Origin: Chryseobacterium sp. 52
GTDB taxonomy: Bacteria; Bacteroidota; Bacteroidia; Flavobacteriales; Weeksellaceae
DNA: 64,000 nucleotides
Direction: 5' to 3'
NCBI RefSeq assembly: GCF_002754245.1
Contig: NZ_PEEX01000001.1
Location: forward strand, 806,001 to 870,000
Of this stretch, positions 29,838 to 37,778 are shown in pieces (the stretch's first letter is position 1; every line of letters starts with the position of its first letter). The translations under genes and the position numbers were made by a program. The notes beneath the pieces were generated by a model, which was given only the letters and a program-made list of their open reading frames with translations, did no database searches and had not been told where the DNA came from.

Positions 29838-31220
29838 ATGTCGTTAATAAAATCTATTTCAGGGATCAGAGGGACAATCGGAGGAAAAGTAAATGATAAC
29901 TTGACACCTCTGGATGTGGTAAAATTTGCATCCGCATTTGGAACCTGGCTTCAGAATACACAAAATAAAAAGAATTTAACCTTAATAATAGGAAGAGACG
30001 CCAGAATTTCCGGAGAAATGGTTTCCTCACTGGTGACGGCTACATTACAGGGATTAGGAATCAATGTCGTGGATCTGGGACTTTCCACAACACCAACAGT
30101 GGAAATAATGGTTCCTGAATTAAATGCAGACGGAGGAATTATCCTTACCGCTTCTCACAATCCAAAACAATGGAATGCACTTAAACTTTTAAACGGAAAA
30201 GGAGAATTTATCAGTGGTGAAGATGGTGCTAAAGTATTGGCCCTGGCTGAAAACGAAGACTTTAACTACGCTGAAGTCGATGATCTTGGAACATATGAAA
30301 CAAGAGAAGATGCATTTGATATCCATATCCAGCAGATTCTTGATCTGCCCATGGTAGATGTTGAAGCGATTAAAGCTAAAAAATTTAAAATAGTCCTGGA
30401 TGCGGTAAACTCTACAGGAGGTATTGCGATCCCGATGTTGTTAGACAAATTAGGTTGCGAAACAATCAAATTATACTGTGAACCAAACGGGCAGTTCCCA
30501 CACAACCCGGAACCTTTGAAAGAACATTTGGGAGATATCTGCGAACTGGTAAAAAAAGAAAATGCAGACTTAGGAATCGTTGTAGATCCGGATGTAGACA
30601 GATTAGCCTTAATAGATGAAAAAGGAGAAATGTTCGGAGAAGAATACACGTTGGTTGCTGTTGCAGATTATCTGTTGAAGCATAAAAAAGGAGCTGCAGT
30701 TTCCAATCTTTCTTCTAGCCGTGCTTTGAGAGATGTTGCGAGAAGCCACGATTCAGAATACTTTGCAAGTGCTGTAGGAGAAGTGAACGTAGTGAATTTA
30801 ATGAAAGAGAAAAATGCCGTGATCGGAGGAGAAGGAAACGGAGGAATTATCTATCCTGATCTTCATTACGGAAGAGACTCTCTGGTAGGGGCGGCCTTAT
30901 TTTTAACCCATCTGGCAAAAGAAAACAAGACGGTTTCCGAATTAAGAGCCGGATATCCAGGCTACTTCATGGGCAAAAAGAAAATAGAACTGACTCCGGA
31001 GATTAACGTAGACGATATTCTGGCCAAAATGGAAAAAGAATATCAGAACGAAGAAGTTTCCACCGTGGATGGTGTTAAAATTGACTTTGAAAACAACTGG
31101 GTTCACCTTAGAAAATCAAACACAGAACCGATTATCAGAATCTATACAGAAGCCTATTCACAGGAAGAAGCCGACAAGCTTGGAGATGATATCATTGCTA
31201 AGATTAAAAGTTTAATTTAA
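29838..31220 (+). CDS. glmM: Phosphoglucosamine mutase
   Basis: This 460-residue alpha-D-phosphohexomutase interconverts glucosamine-6-phosphate and glucosamine-1-phosphate on the way to UDP-GlcNAc for the cell wall. The phosphoserine loop is TASHNPKQWNA (S106), the metal loop DPDVDRL, the sugar loop GEGNGG and the phosphate loop RKSNTEPIIRIYTEA. A start at 29799 would add 13 residues that overlap the -7 box, so the ATG at 29838 (MSLIKSISGIRGTIGG) is chosen. Phosphomannomutase or phosphoglucomutase activity cannot be excluded from the motifs. Confidence 0.88.
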   Translation: MSLIKSISGIRGTIGGKVNDNLTPLDVVKFASAFGTWLQNTQNKKNLTLIIGRDARISGEMVSSLVTATLQGLGINVVDLGLSTTPTVEIMVPELNADGGIILTASHNPKQWNALKLLNGKGEFISGEDGAKVLALAENEDFNYAEVDDLGTYETREDAFDIHIQQILDLPMVDVEAIKAKKFKIVLDAVNSTGGIAIPMLLDKLGCETIKLYCEPNGQFPHNPEPLKEHLGDICELVKKENADLGIVVDPDVDRLALIDEKGEMFGEEYTLVAVADYLLKHKKGAAVSNLSSSRALRDVARSHDSEYFASAVGEVNVVNLMKEKNAVIGGEGNGGIIYPDLHYGRDSLVGAALFLTHLAKENKTVSELRAGYPGYFMGKKKIELTPEINVDDILAKMEKEYQNEEVSTVDGVKIDFENNWVHLRKSNTEPIIRIYTEAYSQEEADKLGDDIIAKIKSLI

Positions 31221-31229
31221 ATAAAACAG

Positions 31230-31259
31230 GAACGGAGTAGAAATGCTCCGTTCTTTTTT
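31230..31259 (+). terminator. Terminator after glmM
   Basis: GAACGGAG (31230-31237) pairs with CTCCGTTC (31246-31253), followed by TTTTTTC. Confidence 0.9.
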
Positions 31260-31272
31260 CTTCTTTACGAAA

Positions 31273-31848
31273 ATGTTTGAGCATATACAGAACAGATTTC
31301 TATTCCCCAAAGATAAATGGCGAAAATTTTTAAGCTGCTTTAAGCGCTTGGAAATTCCCGCCAAAACACTGCTTTTAAAAGAAAATGAAATATCAGACTG
31401 TGCTTACTATATAGAAAAAGGAGTCGTAAGAGCCTGGTACAATAATGATGGAAAAGATGTCACTTTCCAGTTTTTTATGGAAAACACCATGTTTTCATCC
31501 CTCGAAAGCTTCAGAAAAGGACTGCCCAGCATGGTCTCTTTTGAAACAATAGAACCTTGCATCTTATGGAAGATTAATAAATCTGATGCAGAAGCTGTTT
31601 TAGCAGAAGTATATCAGGATCCGGAGCTGAGAAACCAATTCATGGATTCCCTTTTTGAAAGAATCTTCGATTATATGAAACACTTCTTCTCATTTATAAA
31701 AGACACTCCGAAACAGCGGTATATCAATCTGAGCAAAGAACGTCCCGAAATCATCAGAAGAATTCCCCAGCATTATATTGCCTCCTACCTGGGAATTACA
31801 ACGGTGCATCTCAGCAGAATTAAAAGTGCTATTTTAAAAGAAAAATAA
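31273..31848 (+). CDS. Crp/Fnr family transcription regulator
   Basis: A 191-residue regulator with an N-terminal cyclic-nucleotide-binding-like domain (about 25-120: LLKENEISDCAYYIEKGVVRAWYNNDGKDVTFQFF in part) and a C-terminal helix-turn-helix (about 150-190: IPQHYIASYLGITTVHLSRI). The ligand is unknown; typical cAMP-binding residues are not obvious. The frame opens at 31243, but that codon lies in the terminator hairpin of glmM, so the ATG at 31273 is taken. The quinone-reductase gene downstream may be a target. Confidence 0.88.
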   Translation: MFEHIQNRFLFPKDKWRKFLSCFKRLEIPAKTLLLKENEISDCAYYIEKGVVRAWYNNDGKDVTFQFFMENTMFSSLESFRKGLPSMVSFETIEPCILWKINKSDAEAVLAEVYQDPELRNQFMDSLFERIFDYMKHFFSFIKDTPKQRYINLSKERPEIIRRIPQHYIASYLGITTVHLSRIKSAILKEK

Positions 31849-31857
31849 TTGCTTCAC

Positions 31858-31893
31858 GGTCATTGCGAGCAGAGCGAAGCCATCTCAAAAAGA
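31858..31893. repeat. REP-like intergenic repeat
   Basis: GGTCATTGCGAGCAGAGCGA followed by AGCCATCTC belongs to a GTCATTGCGAG...GAAGCNATCTC repeat type that recurs in intergenic DNA of many bacteria, including flavobacteria, from my general knowledge. Only one copy is seen here. Confidence 0.6.
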
Positions 31894-31957
31894 TTCAAGC
31901 CTTAAAAATTTAATAAGCTGATAACAAATGTTATTGCATCAGACACCGCTCCGGTTA

Positions 31958-31965
31958 TAATTTTG
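31958..31965 (+). promoter_or_regulatory. -7 promoter box before the oxidoreductase gene
   Basis: TAATTTTG fits TAnnTTTG and lies 17 bases before the ATG at 31983. Confidence 0.5.
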
Positions 31966-31982
31966 TATAAAAATTTACAATA

Positions 31983-32954
31983 ATGAAAGCAGCAGTCGTC
32001 ATTACAAAAGGAAGTATTCCTCAATATACAGATTTTCCGGACCCGGAAACCCCTAAGGAAAATGAAGTGCAGATATCAGTAAAAGCCGCATCCATTAAAA
32101 ACCTTGACAGGGCTATTGCAGGCGGAAACCACTATTCCGTGAGCAACGAAGTCCATCAGCCAAAAATTATAGGAACAGATGGCGCAGGACACCTTGAAAA
32201 TGGTGAAAAAGTGTACTTTTTCAGTAAAAAAGGAACCACAGCCGAAAAAATTAATGTTGAGAAAGGATTTGTTATTCAGGTTCCGGAAGCATTGGATTTT
32301 GCAACAGCCGCCGCATTGCCCAATGCCGTAATGGGATCTGCCATGGGACTGAAGTTCAAAGCAGGTATGAAGCCCGGTGATACCGTTCTTATCAATGGAG
32401 CGACAGGAGTTACGGGAAGAATAGCCGTTCAGGCAGCAAAATTATACGGAGCCAAAAAAATTATTGCTACCGGAAGAAATGAAGAATCTTTACAGTCACT
32501 TCTTGAGCTGGGAGCAGATGAAATAATTTCATTAAAGCTGCCGGAAGAAGATTTTAAAAAGAAAATAAAAGATATTCATGACGAAAGTCCTATTGATATT
32601 ATCTTAGACTATGTTTGGGGACATTCTGTGGAAATGATCTTGTCCGCTCTTAAAGGAAACGGAACCTTTTCTCATAAAACCAGACTGGTTTCTGTAGGAG
32701 GAATGAGCGGTGATACTATTCAGCTGTCTTCACAGATCCTCAGAGGAACAGATATTCAGATTTCAGGATCAGGATTGGGAAGCTGGACGAAAGAAGAAAC
32801 GCGTTTATTGTTCTCTGAGATCATTCCCGAAATGTTTCAGGCAGCTGTAGACGGTAAAATAAAAATAGATACAGAAACGGCAGAGATCAAAGATGTAGAA
32901 GCAGTCTGGAATACCGAAATTCCGGCCGGAAAAAGGCTTGTTCTAATTATTTAA
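31983..32954 (+). CDS. Zinc-independent quinone reductase-type MDR oxidoreductase
   Basis: A 323-residue medium-chain dehydrogenase/reductase of the quinone-oxidoreductase group. It has an N-terminal GroES-like domain (about 1-120: VKAASIKNLDRAIAGG, GTDGAGH) and an NADPH-binding Rossmann domain (about 120-270: VLINGATGVTGRIAVQAAKLYGAKKIIATGRN). The catalytic zinc ligands of classical alcohol dehydrogenases are missing, which suits an NADPH:quinone or enone reductase. The substrate is unknown. It stands alone downstream of the Crp/Fnr gene, with its own promoter. Confidence 0.88.
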   Translation: MKAAVVITKGSIPQYTDFPDPETPKENEVQISVKAASIKNLDRAIAGGNHYSVSNEVHQPKIIGTDGAGHLENGEKVYFFSKKGTTAEKINVEKGFVIQVPEALDFATAAALPNAVMGSAMGLKFKAGMKPGDTVLINGATGVTGRIAVQAAKLYGAKKIIATGRNEESLQSLLELGADEIISLKLPEEDFKKKIKDIHDESPIDIILDYVWGHSVEMILSALKGNGTFSHKTRLVSVGGMSGDTIQLSSQILRGTDIQISGSGLGSWTKEETRLLFSEIIPEMFQAAVDGKIKIDTETAEIKDVEAVWNTEIPAGKRLVLII

Positions 32955-33162
32955 CCACAATTTGCGTTTTTTATCCACAATCCTTTTTCCTGTTTTCTTT
33001 TTTTACTATCTTTAATATAGAAATTTATGAAAAACTAATTCAAAAAAAAGTTGCAACTTTGCATAAACATTTGAATGTCAGTTTCAGAAGTTATTATTAA
33101 TTAATAAAGTTTGCCGAGGTTTGTAAGTATATTCAGACATCGGGCCGACAAAGACGACACTA

Positions 33163-34545
33163 TTGGAAGAGTATTTTGGAAATGAACTTGTAAAAAAGTT
33201 CGAGGAAATGATGGAAAATAATGATGAATTCTACTTCGATACCGAAGAATTGGAAGATATCATTGTTTATTATTTGGAGCTGGGAGATTTTAACTACGCA
33301 GACAATGCTGTTAACTATGGACTTAAGCTTCATCCTAATTCATTAGATATCAAGATCAAAAGACTTGAGATTCTTTTGGAATGGGAAGACTATAATACGG
33401 CGAAAGAACTTATTGGCGAACTGAAAGGTTCATCAATGGAGAATACAGACTTCTTGGTCTGTTATGCAAAGTATTATTCGAGCCTGGGAAACCCTAGAAA
33501 ATCTATTGACATCTGCAAAAAAGCTTTAGAACTGAAAGAAGAAGAGAACTTCCTTCACAACTTTATTGCAGACGAATATGTCAATTTGGGAGATCCCTTT
33601 AACGCTCTTAAACATTACAGAAAAGCTCTGAAAGAAGATCCTACGGACGAGTATTCACTTGAAAACTGTATGATCTGCTTCAGTGATTTGAATAAGAGCG
33701 AGGAGGCTATTGCCTTTCTTAATGAATATTTAGATGAATTTGCTTATTCCGAGACCGCATGGTTTGAATACGGACAGTTTTACTTCAACAGAAAGAATTT
33801 TGAAGAAGCCATAAAAGGGTATGACTACCTGTTGGCGATCAATTCAAGTTCTGTGGGAGTTTATGCTAATAAAGCAGCCTGTTACGAAGCTTTAGGACAA
33901 TATCAGAAAGCAGTGGCAGTATATGAGGAGATGCTTGAGCTGGAATACACCAAGGCATTTACTTTTTATAAGATAGGATTGTGTTACAAAGCGCAGAAAC
34001 AGTCTATAATGGCTCTTAATGCATTTCAGAAATCATTGCGGGAAGACCCTCAGTTTTATCTTGCGATGATGGAGCAGTCTTACCTGTATGAAGAAATGGG
34101 AGGAATGAAGGAAGCATTGCACTTTGCACAGGAAGCAACCCACCTGAACGATGACAACCTTGACTATCAGAAAAGACTGGCGTTCCTGTTCATTGATTCC
34201 GGGAAGTTTGAGGAAAGCCTTGCCTGCCTGAAAAAGCTGGTTGATGCAGAGCCTACAAGATTTTATAACTGGTATGCCTATTCAGAAGTATTAATGCTTC
34301 TTGGAGAATATGAAGAAGCAGTGGATATTCTGGAGAGAGCCCTAAAGGCACATGACAGAGCAGAGCTCTATTATCAGCTGAGCAATTGCTATTTCAACCT
34401 TAAAATGCCGGAAAAAGGAGCAGAATCTCTTCAGAAAGCATTAAATATTGACCCATCGCTGGCTCCGGATATGCAGAAAAAGTATCCTTTCATCAAAGAT
34501 GAGGTAAAAAAGGTCAAAGCAAAAGTGAAAAAGAAGAATTCTTAA
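33163..34545 (+). CDS. Tetratricopeptide repeat protein
   Basis: A 460-residue cytoplasmic protein built almost wholly of tetratricopeptide helices. Repeats are visible through residues about 30-440, with the pattern G/A-x-Y-x-x-A and A-L-x-x-x-P (examples: GDFNYADNAVNYGLKLHP, GDPFNALKHYRKALKEDP, GQYQKAVAVYEEMLELE, GEYEEAVDILERALKAH). The tail is Lys-rich (VKKVKAKVKKKNS). TPR arrays bind partner proteins; the partner is unknown. I take the TTG at 33163 as start because the opening LEEYFGNELVKKFEEMM is acidic helix continuous with the repeats, and no ATG lies upstream in frame. Confidence 0.88.
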   Translation: MEEYFGNELVKKFEEMMENNDEFYFDTEELEDIIVYYLELGDFNYADNAVNYGLKLHPNSLDIKIKRLEILLEWEDYNTAKELIGELKGSSMENTDFLVCYAKYYSSLGNPRKSIDICKKALELKEEENFLHNFIADEYVNLGDPFNALKHYRKALKEDPTDEYSLENCMICFSDLNKSEEAIAFLNEYLDEFAYSETAWFEYGQFYFNRKNFEEAIKGYDYLLAINSSSVGVYANKAACYEALGQYQKAVAVYEEMLELEYTKAFTFYKIGLCYKAQKQSIMALNAFQKSLREDPQFYLAMMEQSYLYEEMGGMKEALHFAQEATHLNDDNLDYQKRLAFLFIDSGKFEESLACLKKLVDAEPTRFYNWYAYSEVLMLLGEYEEAVDILERALKAHDRAELYYQLSNCYFNLKMPEKGAESLQKALNIDPSLAPDMQKKYPFIKDEVKKVKAKVKKKNS

Positions 34546-34659
34546 AAAGCTAGAGGAAGGGAGCTGGAAGAAAGAAGTTTCTGAAAGTACGGATCGATGA
34601 TCTGGATCACCGACAGCTTAAGATTCTTAAAGATTTAAATTAAAATAATTCAAATAAAT

Positions 34660-34686
34660 AAATCCTGCAGCAATGCAGGATTTTTG
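34660..34686 (+). terminator. Terminator after the TPR gene
   Basis: AAATCCTGC and GCAGGATTT pair around AGCAAT and are followed by TTG and TTTT. Confidence 0.8.
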
Positions 34687-34763
34687 TTTTTAATCAAGTT
34701 TGTGTAAGCAATCAGTACAACATTATGTATTAGTTTAATCTGAAAGTTAGGGAAAAGGATATA

Positions 34764-34950
34764 CTTTTTTAACGCAAAGTCTGATTCTGTTGCTTTATGT
34801 ATGATATAAATGTTGCAAGGAGGAAATCAATTGCATTGATTTGACTAAGCGGACGTTTTATCCATGAGTTTAATCAGCGGCTATGTCGCCATCTTTGCTC
34901 TGCTCCGATTAAAACACATTTTTCATAAATCTTTGCGCTAAAATAAATTT
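34764..34950. repeat. MITE-like element with imperfect terminal inverted repeats
   Basis: TTTTTTAACGCAAAG (34765-34779) and CTTTGCGCTAAAATAAA (34931-34947) are imperfect reverse complements about 150 bases apart. The interior has no gene. The sequence has the look of a small non-coding mobile element or its relic; no transposase or clear target-site duplication was found. Confidence 0.4.
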
Positions 34951-34969
34951 ATCATATAAAGAACTGAAC

Positions 34970-35860
34970 TTACTTTTTTACAACGCCGGGTTTAGACCTT
35001 AAAAAGATTAATCCGCCGATGATCACCCCTGCGCCTACAAATTGTAAAATACTCAGTTTTTCACCATCTAAAAAGCCCCAGATAATAGCAACAATCGGCA
35101 TCAGTAGAGTGACTGTCGAAGCAAAAAGTGGAGTAGATACCTTCAGTAGCCGGTAATTCAGGGTCATAGCCAATCCGGTTCCGAAGATAGATAACAGAGA
35201 CACAAACATCAGCCCGGTCATCGTACTTTCATTAAAACTGAATGTAGAAAAGAAGCCCGTAAACGTTAATGCAATCAGAGAAGGAAAAAACAGAACAAAC
35301 GAAAAAACAAATGCTGATAAAATGGTAGAAGAAACCTCCATGAGCTTAGATTTTACCGTTGTCGTACTTATTGCATAGCACAAGGTGGCCAACAATAACA
35401 GCAATATAGGGATTAGTTTGAACTTTCCACCTTCTCCGTCACCGCCAAATGCCAGTAAACAGACTCCTGCAAAGCTTATAAAAGTCCCTACCATCTGTTT
35501 TTTTGTGGTTTCAAACTTCCAGACCAGAGCTCCCACAATGATCACAAAAATCGGCATCATAGAATTGATGATTCCTGCAATACTGCTGCTCACTTCCGTT
35601 TCGGCAATCGGAAACAGAAACATGGGAATGAAATTTCCTGTAAATGCAGCCAAAATAAGCCACTTCAGATGTTTTTTGGGAAACAGCTTATATTTCGAAA
35701 TCGCAATCGGCATCAAAATAACTCCTGCGATCAGAACCCTTAATGCCCCTACCTGATAAGGACTGAAATGCTCAAGTGATTTTTTGATCAAAATAAAAGA
35801 AGATCCCCAGATAACCGTTAATACAATCAGAAGGATCCATTTTTCTTTATCTGCGTTCAT
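34970..35860 (-). CDS. EamA/DMT family transporter
   Basis: A 296-residue inner-membrane protein with ten transmembrane segments arranged as two five-helix EamA repeats (about residues 5-140 and 150-290). VLTVIWGSSFILIKKSLEHFSPYQVGALRVLIAG is the usual opening of the first repeat (positions 13-46, quoted here in split form: VLTVIWGSSF, YQVGALRVLIAG). Such proteins export metabolites or amino acids; the substrate cannot be read. Its start overlaps the end of aat by 14 bases, so it is co-transcribed with it. Confidence 0.88.
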   Translation of the reverse strand: MNADKEKWILLIVLTVIWGSSFILIKKSLEHFSPYQVGALRVLIAGVILMPIAISKYKLFPKKHLKWLILAAFTGNFIPMFLFPIAETEVSSSIAGIINSMMPIFVIIVGALVWKFETTKKQMVGTFISFAGVCLLAFGGDGEGGKFKLIPILLLLLATLCYAISTTTVKSKLMEVSSTILSAFVFSFVLFFPSLIALTFTGFFSTFSFNESTMTGLMFVSLLSIFGTGLAMTLNYRLLKVSTPLFASTVTLLMPIVAIIWGFLDGEKLSILQFVGAGVIIGGLIFLRSKPGVVKK

Positions 35861-36500
35861 TGTTTTTGTGTAAGATTTTTAAAAATTCTTTTTTAGGAAT
35901 CATTTTTGCCCCTAAGCTTTCAAGATGTTCGGTATGAGACTGACAGTCAATAAGATCAATGTTTCCTTTATTGCTTTCTACAAAGTGAATAAAGCCTGCT
36001 TTGGAAGCATTGCTGACTTTGGCAAACATACTTTCTCCACAGAAAACATTTCCGATCTGAAGACCATAAAATCCACCCACTAATTCACCGTCCTGCCATA
36101 CCTCAATACTTTTGGCCAGGCCAAAATCATGAAGCTTGATGAAAGATTCCATCAGCTCATCCGAAAGCCAGGTTCCCGTCTGTCCCTTTCTGCTACTCTG
36201 CTGACAGTTTTTGATCACCTCTCTGAAGTTTTTATTCTCCGAAAAGGTAAAAACAGATCTGTCCAGTATTTTCCGCATCGATTTGGAAACCTTCACATCA
36301 TCAGGAAACAGAACAAATCTTGGATCCGGACACCACCATAATATCTCCTCATCAGGATTATACCAGGGAAAAATACCGAGCTGGTAAGCAAACCAAATAC
36401 GTTCTATAGACAGATCGCCTCCAAAAGCAATCAGTCCTTCATGACCGTCATAAAGTTCAGGGTCGGGGAATGAAATCTCGTTTTCGTCTAATCGAACCAT
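35847..36500 (-). CDS. aat: Leucyl/phenylalanyl-tRNA-protein transferase
   Basis: Aat adds Leu or Phe from tRNA to N-terminal Lys/Arg of proteins, marking them for ClpS/ClpAP degradation (N-degron pathway). The 217-residue protein has the family blocks FPDPELYDGHEGLIAFGGDL, YQLGIFPWYNPDEEILWWCPDPR, SIEVWQDGELVGGFYGLQIGNVFCGESMF and IDCQSHTEHLESLGAK. Length is normal. It overlaps the EamA gene downstream. Confidence 0.97.
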   Translation of the reverse strand: MVRLDENEISFPDPELYDGHEGLIAFGGDLSIERIWFAYQLGIFPWYNPDEEILWWCPDPRFVLFPDDVKVSKSMRKILDRSVFTFSENKNFREVIKNCQQSSRKGQTGTWLSDELMESFIKLHDFGLAKSIEVWQDGELVGGFYGLQIGNVFCGESMFAKVSNASKAGFIHFVESNKGNIDLIDCQSHTEHLESLGAKMIPKKEFLKILHKNNERR

Positions 36501-36561
36501 TTGTTTTCAAAAAAATCCCACTTGAGAAAGCAGGATTTATATTTGATTGTAATTTTTTTAA

Positions 36562-36939
36562 TTAAAAAGGTAAATCATCATCGTCATCTCCGGCAAAAGG
36601 ATTTGCATTGGAAACAGGAGAAGCAGATTGAGCAGGAGAAGCCTGAGTAGGCTCAGATCCGTTATCCATTACTTTCTCTATTTTCCATCCTGTAATAGAA
36701 TTGAAATATTTAGTTTCACCTTGTGGAGAAACCCATTCTCTTCCTCTGATATTGATTCCCACTTTCACATTTTCCCCTTCCTTAAGATTATCTAATAAAC
36801 TGATCTTATCAGACAAAAATTCTATGTTTATCGGCTGTGGATACTGTTCTTGGGTTAAAATAACCATTTCTCTCTTTTGAAAACCGCTTGCAAATGTCTG
36901 AGCGTCAAAAAGTTTCTTTACCGTTCCTTGTAATTCCAT
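36562..36939 (-). CDS. DUF3127 OB-fold protein with an SSB-like acidic tip
   Basis: A 125-residue protein of the DUF3127 family, predicted to have an OB fold (about residues 1-85: MELQGTVKKLFDAQTF, REMVILTQEQYPQPINIEF, VKVGINIRGREW). A linker rich in Ser/Ala/Pro leads to the tip FAGDDDDDLPF. This end mimics the DDDIPF tip of single-stranded-DNA-binding protein, which recruits repair and replication enzymes. It may bind single-stranded nucleic acid and share SSB partners. It is monocistronic and lies next to the tRNA cluster. Confidence 0.85.
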   Translation of the reverse strand: MELQGTVKKLFDAQTFASGFQKREMVILTQEQYPQPINIEFLSDKISLLDNLKEGENVKVGINIRGREWVSPQGETKYFNSITGWKIEKVMDNGSEPTQASPAQSASPVSNANPFAGDDDDDLPF

Positions 36940-37059
36940 ATTGTAATTATTAACGTTGTAAAAGTAAGAAAATGAAATGTAATATTAGGGGGCAAGGAAA
37001 AAAAAACTAAAAAATTTAATTTTTTTCTCTGAAAAGTTTGGAGGTAAAGGGAAAAGTCC

Positions 37060-37067
37060 TATATTTG
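37060..37067 (+). promoter_or_regulatory. -7 promoter box of the first tRNA operon
   Basis: TATATTTG, perfect TAnnTTTG, 47 bases before the tRNA-Leu at 37115. Confidence 0.65.
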
Positions 37068-37114
37068 CACTCACAAAAACGAAGCAAGCTCTTTAAAATA
37101 AATATACAAAACCA

Positions 37115-37196
37115 GCGGATGTGGTGTAATTGGTAGCCATGCCAGACTTAGGATCTGGTGCCGTGAGGCGTGGGGGTTCGAGTCCCTTCATCCGCA
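37115..37196 (+). tRNA. tRNA-Leu (anticodon UAG), copy 1
   Basis: An 82-base cloverleaf. The acceptor stem GCGGATG pairs with CATCCGC, discriminator A. The anticodon loop CTTAGGA on stem CCAGA/TCTGG gives UAG. It has the long variable arm of a leucine tRNA and T-loop GGGTTCGAGTCCC. No CCA is encoded. It is the first gene of the tRNA operon. Confidence 0.95.
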
Positions 37197-37200
37197 CTAT

Positions 37201-37276
37201 GCGAAAATAGCTCAGCTGGTAGAGCACAACCTTGCCAAGGTTGGGGTCGCGGGTTCGAATCCCGTTTTTCGCTCCA
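37201..37276 (+). tRNA. tRNA-Gly (anticodon GCC)
   Basis: Acceptor stem GCGAAAA/TTTTCGC, D-arm GCTCAGCTGGTAGAGC, anticodon loop TTGCCAA on CAACC/GGTTG, and T-loop GTTCGAATC. The discriminator T is followed by an encoded CCA (37274-37276). It lies four bases after the tRNA-Leu. Confidence 0.95.
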
Positions 37277-37281
37277 CACCT

Positions 37282-37365
37282 GCCCTGGTGGTGGAACTGG
37301 TAGACACGCAGGACTTAAAATCCTGTGTTCGTAAGAACGTGCGGGTTCAAGTCCCGCCCGGGGTA
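37282..37365 (+). tRNA. tRNA-Leu (anticodon UAA)
   Basis: An 84-base tRNA with a long variable arm (GTTCGTAAGAAC). The anticodon loop CTTAAAA on CAGGA/TCCTG gives UAA. The acceptor GCCCTGG pairs with CCGGGGT through G-T wobbles, discriminator A. It is the third gene of the operon. Confidence 0.93.
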
Positions 37366-37368
37366 CTA

Positions 37369-37405
37369 AAACTCTCTGTAGAATTTTCGACAGAGAGTTT
37401 TTTTG
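37369..37405 (+). terminator. Terminator of the first tRNA operon
   Basis: AAACTCTCTGT and ACAGAGAGTTT form an 11-bp stem, followed by TTTTG. Confidence 0.92.
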
Positions 37406-37494
37406 TTTTAGAATACTTTGAAAAGAAGACTATTCTTTATAAAGTGTTTTGTCAATGTTTATATTTTTAGTTCTTATTTTAAAGAAAAATGTTT

Positions 37495-37502
37495 TATATT
37501 TG
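37495..37502 (+). promoter_or_regulatory. -7 promoter box of the second tRNA-Leu
   Basis: TATATTTG, 45 bases before the tRNA at 37548; it mirrors the promoter of copy 1 (47 bases). Between both promoters and tRNAs lies a shared CAAGCTCTTTAAA. Confidence 0.6.
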
Positions 37503-37547
37503 TAGTCTCAAAAGGAAACAAGCTCTTTAAATAAAGCAAAACAATCA

Positions 37548-37629
37548 GCGGATGTGGTGTAATTGGTAGCCATGCCAGACTTAGGATCTGGTGCCGTGAG
37601 GCGTGGGGGTTCGAGTCCCTTCATCCGCA
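37548..37629 (+). tRNA. tRNA-Leu (anticodon UAG), copy 2
   Basis: Over 82 bases it appears identical to the tRNA at 37115. It has its own promoter and a terminator at 37640, so it is a separate unit. A local duplication of the first tRNA with its leader is the simplest explanation. Confidence 0.95.
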
Positions 37630-37639
37630 CCAAGCGAAA

Positions 37640-37678
37640 AAAACTCTCTATACAGATGTATGGAGAGTTTTTTGTTTT
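37640..37678 (+). terminator. Terminator of the second tRNA-Leu
   Basis: AAACTCTC and GAGAGTTT flank an inner ATAC/GTAT stem and are followed by TTTG. Confidence 0.88.
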
Positions 37679-37778
37679 TATACCGTTTACTATTCATCTT
37701 TTGCGTTAAAAAATAATCTGTTCAAAATGGCATACAGAGTGTATAAGGAAAGGTAGAAATCCTATTCAGGTTCTTTGA

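Noticed and set aside
31243-31272. ATG start for the Crp/Fnr gene at 31243
   Set aside because: The codon sits in the glmM terminator hairpin; ATG 31273 follows it.
37288-37470. 60-residue frame MVELVDTQDLKSCVRK... over the tRNA-Leu(UAA)
   Set aside because: It overlaps the tRNA and its terminator; this frame is a common false gene over leucine tRNAs.
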